The notes below the pieces were generated by a model. It searched no databases and was not told where the DNA came from. It saw only the letters and a program-made list of their open reading frames with translations. Shown piece by piece: positions 7,554-12,901 of a stretch of DNA of 16,337 nucleotides. Every line of letters begins with the position of its first letter. Within the stretch, counting starts at the first letter, position 1. The translations under genes and the position numbers were made by a program. Origin of the DNA: Ruminococcaceae bacterium UBA7147. Its GTDB lineage: Bacteria; Bacillota; Clostridia; Oscillospirales; Acutalibacteraceae. The stretch is from NCBI GenBank assembly GCA_002491825.1, contig DKWR01000033.1:1-16337 (forward strand), read 5' to 3'.

Positions 7554-8396
7554 TTATCTGTTTTTAAGCTCCTCTGCCGAATCAATGCATAGCTTTGCAA
7601 TATCATCCTTATCATAAACCGAGCCGTCCCATTTTTCGTGAGCTACTACCGCCTGCCATACAAGCATTGACATTCCGCCGACTGCCTTTGCACCGTTTGC
7701 AAGTGCCTTTTTGATAAGCACCGTTTCAAGCGGATTGTAAACTGCGTCAAATACGCTTGCGCACCTGTTGATAACCGAATCCGAAACAGGCTGAACGTCT
7801 ACCTTCGGAAACATTCCGAGCGGTGTTGCGTTTACAAGCACGTCTATATCACCCTCAAGCTCGTCAATAAGGCAGAAGCTTACCTTTGCGCCTTTGACGG
7901 TGTTCTCAATTTCACTGCAAAGTGATTTTGCAATCTCAACGTCCTCTTTTCTAACTGCAAAAAGCAGGGGAAGTCCCTTAAGCACAACCTCATAAGCCAT
8001 TGTGCGTGCAACGCCGCCACAGCCGAGAATTACAACACGTCCGTCAAGGACAATCCCAGCCGCATCAAGTGCCTTTAAGAATCCGTCGGGGTCGGTTGTG
8101 TAGCCCTTTGCAACTCCGTCAATATTTGCTACGGTGTTTACACTGCCGTACATTTTCGCTTTTCCGTCAATTTCATCAATCAGCGGAATAATATTCTGCT
8201 TATGAGGAATTGTAATGTTGTAGCCGTCAAGCTTTGACAGCACATTTTTATACTCGTCATCGAGGTTCTCGGGAGCAATATCAAGCTTTGTATATTCCGC
8301 TTCAATTCCCGAAAGTTTAAAAAGTCTGTTATGTATAAACGGCGACATTGTGTGTCCGATTGGATGACCGATTACTGCAAATTTTTTAATACTCAT
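7554..8396 (-). CDS. aroE: Shikimate dehydrogenase
   Basis: Reduces 3-dehydroshikimate to shikimate with NADPH. The 280-residue protein shows the substrate motif HTMSP (15-19), the catalytic lysine in NITIPHK (K66), N87 in SVNT, the catalytic aspartate in YTTDPDG (D102), a Rossmann loop GCGGVA (125-130, a variant of GAGGAA), NATPLGM (189-195) and GGMSMLVWQA (240-249). ATG at 8396 is chosen because GGAGG lies 7-8 nt upstream; an in-frame ATG at 8417 has no good site. It is the first gene of the aro operon, with a strong promoter at 8477-8505 and a leader of about 70 nt that shows no T-box or obvious attenuator. Confidence 0.96.
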   Translation of the reverse strand: MSIKKFAVIGHPIGHTMSPFIHNRLFKLSGIEAEYTKLDIAPENLDDEYKNVLSKLDGYNITIPHKQNIIPLIDEIDGKAKMYGSVNTVANIDGVAKGYTTDPDGFLKALDAAGIVLDGRVVILGCGGVARTMAYEVVLKGLPLLFAVRKEDVEIAKSLCSEIENTVKGAKVSFCLIDELEGDIDVLVNATPLGMFPKVDVQPVSDSVINRCASVFDAVYNPLETVLIKKALANGAKAVGGMSMLVWQAVVAHEKWDGSVYDKDDIAKLCIDSAEELKNR

Positions 8397-8426
8397 AACT
8401 TTTCCTCCGAATTTCATATTTTTACC

Positions 8427-8467
8427 TATGCAAATTTCATAACAGTAAGAATTATTTATGCAAATTT
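8427..8467. repeat. Direct repeat TATGCAAATTT with exact 30-bp spacing (operator candidate)
   Basis: TATGCAAATTT occurs at 8427-8437 and 8457-8467, about three helical turns apart, straddling the start of the expected aroE transcript. The 8-mer GCAAATTT occurs a third time in inverted orientation at 8548-8555, in the acpP leader. This may be a regulator site, but the region is AT-rich and chance is possible. Confidence 0.4.
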
Positions 8468-8476
8468 AAGAATTTT

Positions 8477-8505
8477 TTTATAAATTTCAAAATAGATATT
8501 GACAA
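8477..8505 (-). promoter_or_regulatory. Main promoter of the aromatic amino acid operon
   Basis: The minus strand reads TTGTCA (8505-8500), a 17-nt spacer and TATAAA (8482-8477), each box 5 of 6 to the sigma-A consensus. The start site would lie near 8470. Its -35 box overlaps the -35 box of the opposing acpP promoter on the other strand by five bases. Confidence 0.7.
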
Positions 8506-8527
8506 AGCGGCAATTTATCAATAATAT
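8499..8527 (+). promoter_or_regulatory. Promoter of acpP
   Basis: A perfect TTGACA -35 box (8499-8504), a 17-nt spacer and TAATAT (8522-8527) are present. The start site would be near 8534, giving a leader of about 110 nt before acpP. No recognisable FapR operator is seen. Confidence 0.8.
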
Positions 8528-8581
8528 TATTGAAGTAGAGCAAACCAAAATTTGCTTTCACACCATTGTAGCATAAAATAT

Positions 8582-8613
8582 GTGCTTTTGTCCATAATTA
8601 GAAACAAAAGCAC
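8582..8613 (+). promoter_or_regulatory. Hairpin in the acpP leader
   Basis: GTGCTTTTGT (8582-8591) pairs perfectly with ACAAAAGCAC (8604-8613) around a 12-nt loop. A weak U tract (TTTTTA at 8621) follows 8 nt later and ends just before the acpP ribosome site. It could be an attenuator or an mRNA-stabilising structure; the broken U tract argues against an efficient terminator. Confidence 0.45.
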
Positions 8614-8642
8614 GTAATAATTTTTAATGGGAGGAATTACTA

Positions 8643-8870
8643 ATGGTATTAGAGAAAGTTAAGGCAATCCTTGCCGAGCAGTTTGACGTTGAAGAGGATA
8701 AGATTACTGCAGATACAGATTTGCAGGAAGACCTCGGTGCTGACTCACTTGACGTTGTAGATTTACTTATGTCAATTGAGGATGAGTTTGATGTTGAAGT
8801 TCCCGATGAGGAAATTGAAAACATCAAGACTGTAGGCGCTCTCGTTTCCTACATCGAATCTAACTCATAA
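8643..8870 (+). CDS. acpP: Acyl carrier protein
   Basis: This is the small acidic carrier that holds growing acyl chains for type II fatty acid synthesis. The 75-residue, four-helix protein has the GADSLD motif with the serine that receives 4'-phosphopantetheine (S35), followed by the conserved acidic helix DVVDLLMSIEDEFDVEVP. GGGAGG lies 8 nt before the ATG. It is transcribed alone from its own promoter, not in a fab operon, and ends at a strong terminator. The convergent neighbour encodes a phosphopantetheinyl transferase that could activate it. A dedicated carrier for another pathway cannot be excluded, but the sequence is typical of the housekeeping protein. Confidence 0.95.
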   Translation: MVLEKVKAILAEQFDVEEDKITADTDLQEDLGADSLDVVDLLMSIEDEFDVEVPDEEIENIKTVGALVSYIESNS

Positions 8871-8887
8871 TTTTAGAAAAACAAATT

Positions 8888-8921
8888 AAGGTCGGGTTTG
8901 CCGTTTGGCACCCGACCTTTT
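8888..8921 (+). terminator. Intrinsic terminator of acpP
   Basis: AAGGTCGGG (8888-8896) pairs with CCCGACCTT (8911-8919), and an inner TGCC/GGCA stem may extend it. The run TTTTCTCTTTA follows on the plus strand. It lies between the two convergent genes; on the minus strand the downstream tract is weaker, so termination there is less certain. Confidence 0.85.
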
Positions 8922-8925
8922 CTCT

Positions 8926-9534
8926 TTATTGAAACAAAAGCTCCTCTGTCCCGATAAACTCAATCAATTTCGGAAAACCATTTTCTTCGGAGCAAACGGA
9001 AACTGTGTAATCGGAAAAATTCCAAGTTTTCATAAAATAGCTTTTGCCTTTATCTTCAAAAATATCAGAACAAACGTCAACCGACTTTGCACTTCTGTGA
9101 AAGCCCTCGCCCATACATTTGAGCAGGCTTTCTTTTTTTGTCCACAAATTAAAAAATGTACCGAGCCTGTCGGCACCAGCCAAAAGCAGAATCATCTCAT
9201 CATCGTTAAAAACCGTTTTCCCTGTTCTTACTGCGTTTACATAGTGGAATTGTTCAATATCACAGCCGATTTCGCTGTCGGAAAGAGCAAAAAGCACATA
9301 ATTTCCGCTGTGTGAAATATTAAAGAAACGTCCGTCAGACAAAAAAGGCTTTCCGTACTCGTTTTTGAGGATTTCTGCGTTGCCGAGAAAACGCCTTGTC
9401 ATAAGTCCTGCAAGAATACAGCGCTTTTTATCGTCAACAAGCCTGTATCGCTCTGCCCTTTCTCTGCGTTCTTTATCAAGCAATTGTGCATATTCCAAGT
9501 CAATACCACTTATATCTGCAAGAAAAAGCTTCAC
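8926..9534 (-). CDS. 4'-phosphopantetheinyl transferase, Sfp/AcpT superfamily
   Basis: Transfers the phosphopantetheine arm of coenzyme A to a serine of a carrier protein. Over 202 residues the family motifs are in order: GKPFL (61-65), FNISHSG (71-77), IGCDIE with the magnesium-binding acidic residues (89-94), and WTKKESLLK (131-139). The length is close to the Sfp type rather than the short AcpS type. The likely start is GTG at 9534 with GGGG about 10 nt upstream; no better ATG is seen. It is convergent with acpP across a terminator, so that carrier is a natural candidate substrate. No polyketide or peptide synthetase gene is in the window, so it may serve as the organism's general holo-ACP synthase; this is inference. 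Confidence 0.88.
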   Translation of the reverse strand: MKLFLADISGIDLEYAQLLDKERRERAERYRLVDDKKRCILAGLMTRRFLGNAEILKNEYGKPFLSDGRFFNISHSGNYVLFALSDSEIGCDIEQFHYVNAVRTGKTVFNDDEMILLLAGADRLGTFFNLWTKKESLLKCMGEGFHRSAKSVDVCSDIFEDKGKSYFMKTWNFSDYTVSVCSEENGFPKLIEFIGTEELLFQ

Positions 9535-9570
9535 CCGAACGTCACCCCTGTTTTTATTGCAACACTATGA

Positions 9571-9576
9571 ATTATA
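9571..9576 (-). promoter_or_regulatory. Possible -10 box for the phosphopantetheinyl transferase gene
   Basis: A TATAAT sequence on the minus strand lies 37 nt before the GTG start. No consensus -35 box is visible. A perfect 14-bp AT-rich palindrome, TACTATATATAGTA (9596-9609), sits where a -35 region would be and could be a regulator site. Read-through from the upstream abrB-like gene is also possible. Confidence 0.35.
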
Positions 9577-9616
9577 CATATTTGCAGTCGGTTTTTACTA
9601 TATATAGTATAGCAAT

Positions 9617-9853
9617 TCAAGCCTTAATCTTTTCAAGGCAGGAGGCACAAATATGCTTTCCCTGAAATTCTTTAAGGCTTTCAAGTGAGTTGCAGAACAC
9701 GCATTTGCTTTCTGCTTTTCTGATGAAGATGCAGTTATCGTCGGCTTCAATATGAAGAATGTCGCCTGCATTAATATTGAGGTGCTTTCTTATATCCTTT
9801 GAAATTACGATTCGACCTGCTTTGTCAATTTCTCTGAAATTTGTGTAAATCAT
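9617..9853 (-). CDS. AbrB/SpoVT-family DNA-binding protein with four-cysteine tail
   Basis: A likely transition-state type transcriptional regulator. The 78 residues hold an N-terminal swapped-hairpin AbrB domain (about 1-46) with the typical string REIDKAGRIVISKDIRKHL, then a tail with CVFC (51-54) and CASC (69-72) that probably binds zinc. B. subtilis AbrB lacks this cysteine tail, though I recall similar proteins in Clostridia. ATG at 9853 is chosen because AGGA lies 8 nt upstream; earlier in-frame GTG (9871) and ATG (9862) have no usable site. A strong promoter lies just upstream and spmA diverges from it. Its targets are unknown; autoregulation is common in the family but not shown here. 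Confidence 0.85.
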   Translation of the reverse strand: MIYTNFREIDKAGRIVISKDIRKHLNINAGDILHIEADDNCIFIRKAESKCVFCNSLESLKEFQGKHICASCLEKIKA

Positions 9854-9884
9854 ATACCCCATCCTGTTCACATTATTTGTATAT

Positions 9885-9913
9885 ATTTTACCATTTATTA
9901 CCTATTTTGTCAA
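9885..9913 (-). promoter_or_regulatory. Promoter of the abrB-like gene
   Basis: The minus strand reads TTGACA (9913-9908), a 17-nt spacer and TAAAAT (9890-9885). The start site near 9878 gives a leader of about 25 nt before the ATG at 9853. Confidence 0.75.
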
Positions 9914-9931
9914 TAATTACCGTCATTTTTA

Positions 9932-9960
9932 TTGTAAACAATTTTGTAAACTTTGTAATC
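9932..9960 (+). repeat. Triple TTGTAAAC-type direct repeat upstream of spmA
   Basis: TTGTAAAC occurs at 9932-9939 and 9944-9951, with TTGTAATC at 9953-9960. The cluster lies in the spmA promoter region, where no convincing sigma-A promoter is seen. It may be a regulator site or part of a sporulation-sigma promoter; I cannot assign it. Confidence 0.4.
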
Positions 9961-10000
9961 TTTAAATATTTGGTCACAACCTGTCAAAAGAGGAGTTTAT

Positions 10001-10588
10001 ATGCTGAATTATGTATGGAGCGGACTTGTAATAATAAGTGTTTTATGCTCGGTTTTTCTCGGAAACACAGAGGATTTGTCGAAAGCGCTTGTCGACAGCG
10101 GTGCGTCGTCAATCGGGTTAATTATTACAATGGCAGGCATAATCTGTCTTTGGACAGGAATTATGAAGATTGCCGTTGAAAGCGGACTGACTTCTGTTTT
10201 TGCAAAAATCTTTTCTCCGCTTTTGCGTCCGCTGTTTCCGAATCTTGACAAAAACAGCGACGCTTTTAAAAGCATTTCAATGAACATAAGCGCAAATCTG
10301 CTCGGACTTGGCAACGCCGCTACTCCGTTCGGACTAAAAGCAATGGAGCAGTTACATACGCTTAACAACAAAAGCAATACTGCGAGTAATGAAATGGTAG
10401 TTTTTGTTGTTATGAACACCGCATCTCTCCAGCTTTTGCCCACAACGCTTGCCTCTCTGCGCCAATCCTACGGTAGCAGTGCGCCGTTTGAAATTATAGT
10501 TCCCGTATGGATTTCATCAGCCTGCGCACTTGCCGCCGCTTTGATTTGCGCCTGCACGCTCAACTCCGTTAAAAGAAAAGAGAGATAA
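10001..10588 (+). CDS. spmA: Spore maturation protein A
   Basis: A membrane protein of the nucleoside-recognition (Gate) family that acts with SpmB; in Bacillus and Clostridium the pair is needed for proper spore core dehydration and heat resistance. The 195 residues show several hydrophobic helices (about 4-20, 36-56, 132-150, 166-186) and the family signature ANLLGLGNAATPFGLKAM (98-115). A good AGAGGAG site lies 5 nt before the ATG. spmB follows after 3 bp, so the two are co-translated. In B. subtilis the spmAB genes are under the mother-cell factor sigma-E; no confident promoter of that type can be named here, but a triple TTGTAA repeat lies upstream. Its presence implies the organism can sporulate or descends from a sporulator. 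Confidence 0.93.
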   Translation: MLNYVWSGLVIISVLCSVFLGNTEDLSKALVDSGASSIGLIITMAGIICLWTGIMKIAVESGLTSVFAKIFSPLLRPLFPNLDKNSDAFKSISMNISANLLGLGNAATPFGLKAMEQLHTLNNKSNTASNEMVVFVVMNTASLQLLPTTLASLRQSYGSSAPFEIIVPVWISSACALAAALICACTLNSVKRKER

Positions 10589-10591
10589 GCA

Positions 10592-11107
10592 ATGGAATTT
10601 GTTATGCCTGCCTTTGCCTGCATTATTGTAGTTTTCGGGCTAATCAAAAGAGTTCCCGTATTTGATATTTTTCTCAAGGGTGCAAGAGAGGGAATGCAGA
10701 TTTTGTATTCAATTGCGCCTACAATCATCGGACTTGTATTCGCCGTAGATTTACTGCGTTCAAGCGGAGCAATTGACGCAATCTGCAATTTTATTGAGCC
10801 TGTTGCCGATTACCTCGGCTTTCCGAAAGAAATTGTGCCTATGGTGCTTTTGCGCCCTGTTTCGGGAAGCGGCTCAACTGCGCTTCTGACTTCACTTTAT
10901 GAACAGTGCGGTCCCGACAGCTTTGCAGGCAGAGTTGCCTCTGTTCTTGCAGGCTCAAGCGAAACCACGTTCTACGCAATTGCAATGTACTTCGGTTGCA
11001 TTAAGGTCAAGAAAATCCGCCACACGCTTTTTGCCGCAATAATCGCAGACATTACGGCGGCGGTTATGAGCGTTCTTACGGTAAGGCTTTACTTCGGAAT
11101 GAGCTGA
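10592..11107 (+). CDS. spmB: Spore maturation protein B
   Basis: Partner of SpmA in the same Gate-family membrane complex. The 171 residues contain hydrophobic segments at about 5-20, 38-56, 76-90, 117-136 and 144-166, plus the conserved RPVSGSGS (88-95) and GSSETTFY (121-128) motifs. It starts 3 bp after the spmA stop with only a weak purine-rich site (AAGAGAGA), which fits translation coupled to spmA. No convincing terminator is visible after it. Confidence 0.93.
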   Translation: MEFVMPAFACIIVVFGLIKRVPVFDIFLKGAREGMQILYSIAPTIIGLVFAVDLLRSSGAIDAICNFIEPVADYLGFPKEIVPMVLLRPVSGSGSTALLTSLYEQCGPDSFAGRVASVLAGSSETTFYAIAMYFGCIKVKKIRHTLFAAIIADITAAVMSVLTVRLYFGMS

Positions 11108-11436
11108 TAAAGTAAAAAATTGAAATAAGTTCTTGAAATTTGCTAAATTTTTCAATTGACAGACTTTTTATACAATTTGTAAAACATTATTGATATTATT
11201 TTAATAAGCTTTTTGTTGTGGAAAACCTCAAATTTCCGACTTTTTATAATAAGTCTGTAAAATTCTTGTAAATTTCAATGCTCTCTCCACGCCTTATTAA
11301 CACTTTCAACATAGTTTTCAACATTTTTGTTGAAAGAAAAGAAATATACCATTTGTATATTTCTTTTTCCGATTTTACCACACAACTCATTAATTGCAGT
11401 TATTCAGTCTATCATATATTAAAATCGAGGTGCATT
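11108..11436. other. AT-rich intergenic region without a supported gene
   Basis: This 329-bp gap lies between spmB and the DUF6512-like gene. It holds a possible weak promoter on the plus strand (TTGACA at 11156-11161 with TAAAAC after 18 nt), a TATAAT at 11245-11250 lacking a -35 box, and an AT-rich perfect hairpin, AAAAGAAATATA with TATATTTCTTTT, at 11337-11367. An in-frame upward extension of the next gene into this gap (ATG at 11278) is not supported by a ribosome site. Confidence 0.5.
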
Positions 11437-12018
11437 ATGCAAAAAACACTAATGAAGCTTGAAATAAGCGGTATCTTCTTTATACTCATTATGTCGGTAT
11501 TTATGCAGAATCTCTATTCAATCAGCAACAGAGGGCTTATCGGAGTGCTGTTCGGTTCGGTAAACGACAGCATCTGGGAAACTGCAAAAACTCTGCTTTT
11601 TCCCTATGTAATGTGGGGAATGATTGAACTGCTTTGTATCCATTCGCTGTTCAGAAAAATTGTTGCCTCAAAGGTAATTTCACTTTATTATCTCGGAATT
11701 TCCTACATTATTCTCAATCTAATTTTTTCTCTGCTCGGCTTTGAAAACGATTTTCTTATCAATTTCACTTCGGCAATTTTCTGTATAAGCACGTCGCTGT
11801 TTCTGTCTTACAAGCTGATTTTTTCAAAATTTGAGCTTGAAAACCTGTTTCTTCCTGCGTTTTTTATGCTGATGCTGTTTCTGGCTTTTTATTTCAGTCT
11901 TACACCGTTTCCGCCGAAAATGTATATTTTTAAGGACAGAGCAACATCGCTTTACGGAATAATTCCCAAAAACATAGACGCAGGCGCAATTGTGCTTGAC
12001 GCTATGTATTATGTTTAG
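11437..12018 (+). CDS. Small integral membrane protein, DUF6512-like
   Basis: The function is unknown. The 193-residue protein has about five transmembrane helices (9-27, 52-71, 80-100, 107-128, 137-156). A conserved-looking FGSVNDSIWE motif (39-48) lies just before helix 2, and a C-terminal segment reads FPPKMYIFKDRATSLYGI. The FGxVNxSIWE pattern matches my memory of the DUF6512 family of clostridial membrane proteins; this could not be checked by search. ATG at 11437 follows GAGG by 6 nt. The longer frame from 11278 would add 53 residues with no ribosome site. It follows spmAB on the same strand, but after 329 bp, so co-transcription is doubtful. No signal peptide cleavage site or catalytic motif is evident. 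Confidence 0.7.
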   Translation: MQKTLMKLEISGIFFILIMSVFMQNLYSISNRGLIGVLFGSVNDSIWETAKTLLFPYVMWGMIELLCIHSLFRKIVASKVISLYYLGISYIILNLIFSLLGFENDFLINFTSAIFCISTSLFLSYKLIFSKFELENLFLPAFFMLMLFLAFYFSLTPFPPKMYIFKDRATSLYGIIPKNIDAGAIVLDAMYYV

Positions 12019-12059
12019 ACATTATTTTTCGGATAAGTATATATTATTTTTAAATTTTA

Positions 12060-12068
12060 TGTTATAAT
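12060..12068 (+). promoter_or_regulatory. Extended -10 promoter of rlmB
   Basis: TGTTATAAT matches the extended -10 form (TG, one base, TATAAT), which does not need a strong -35 box, and none is seen. Transcription would begin near 12075, about 30 nt before the rlmB ATG. Confidence 0.6.
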
Positions 12069-12104
12069 ATAGTAATTAAATAAACTTTCTCATTGAGGTA
12101 TGAA

Positions 12105-12854
12105 ATGACTGAAAAAAACAATGAAGTTAAATCCGACGTTATTTCGGGCAGAAATCCCGTAAGTGAGGCTGTCAGAAGTAACAGACCGATTGATAAAATA
12201 CTTGTCGCAAGGGGCGAAAAAAGCGGTGCGGTTGTAGGGATTCTTGCAAAGGCAAAGCAGAAGCAAATCCCGATAAAAGAGGTTGACCGCACAAAGCTCG
12301 ACTATATAACGGGCAACACAAACCATCAGGGAATTATTGCATTCGCCGCTGTCAAAGAATATTCGACAGTTGAAGAAATTTTTGAATACGCCGAAAGCCT
12401 TAATGAAGCTCCGTTCATCGTTGTGCTTGACGAACTTGAGGATCCGCACAACCTCGGCGCAATAATCCGTACCGCCGAATGTGCAGGAGTTCACGGCGTA
12501 ATTGTTCCCAAGCGCCGCAGTGCAAGCCTCAGCTACACTGTTGGCAAGGCTTCCGCAGGTGCAGTTGAATATATGCGTGTTGCAAGGGTGACAAACATTG
12601 CAAGTCTGCTTGACGAGCTTAAAGAGCGTGGCGTATGGGTTTACGGTGCAGATATGGATGGTACCGACTACAGAAAATGCGACTTTTCGGGTGCGTGTGC
12701 AATTGTTATCGGCAACGAGGGCAAGGGAATTTCACGCCTTGTAAGGGAAAAGTGCGATGTTATTGTTTCTCTCCCGATGAAAGGCAAAATCAATTCGCTT
12801 AATGCGTCCGTTGCCGCAGGAATACTGATGTACAGCGCAATGGACAATAGATAA
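12105..12854 (+). CDS. rlmB: 23S rRNA 2'-O-ribose methyltransferase, RlmB/TrmH (SpoU) family
   Basis: A knotted SPOUT methyltransferase; E. coli RlmB methylates G2251 in the 23S rRNA P loop, and this protein is the likely counterpart. In 249 residues there is an N-terminal substrate-binding domain (SGRNPV at 14-19, HQGIIAF at 74-80) and a catalytic domain with motif 1 DPHNLGAIIRTAE (113-125), motif 2 VIGNEGKGISRLV (201-213) and motif 3 LPMKGKINSLNASVAAG (223-239), which form the SAM-binding knot. ATG at 12105 has GAGG 6 nt upstream; an in-frame TTG at 12093 overlaps the site. The family contains several rRNA and tRNA methyltransferases, so the exact target nucleotide is inference. The large membrane protein gene follows after 47 bp. 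Confidence 0.92.
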   Translation: MTEKNNEVKSDVISGRNPVSEAVRSNRPIDKILVARGEKSGAVVGILAKAKQKQIPIKEVDRTKLDYITGNTNHQGIIAFAAVKEYSTVEEIFEYAESLNEAPFIVVLDELEDPHNLGAIIRTAECAGVHGVIVPKRRSASLSYTVGKASAGAVEYMRVARVTNIASLLDELKERGVWVYGADMDGTDYRKCDFSGACAIVIGNEGKGISRLVREKCDVIVSLPMKGKINSLNASVAAGILMYSAMDNR

Positions 12855-12901
12855 ATTTACGGACAGGCAGTAAGATACATTTTACGGAAGGAGTGTTATT
12901 C

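Noticed and set aside
8426..8440. Four-codon reading frame (Met-Lys-Phe-Ala-stop) in the aroE leader, considered as an attenuation leader peptide
   Set aside because: It has one Phe codon only, no ribosome site and no terminator/antiterminator pair.
8397..8470. Possible T-box or other riboswitch before the aro operon
   Set aside because: The leader is only about 70 nt and lacks a T-box core motif or a terminator; too short for a T-box.
8624..8827. Minus-strand open frame opposite acpP, rich in serine
   Set aside because: It is antisense to a clear acyl carrier protein, has a biased Ser/Thr composition expected from reading the complement, and no ribosome site.
11278..11436. Upstream extension of the DUF6512-like protein to an ATG at 11278
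   Set aside because: There is no Shine-Dalgarno before 11278, the added residues look like translated AT-rich spacer, and GAGG is well placed before the ATG at 11437.
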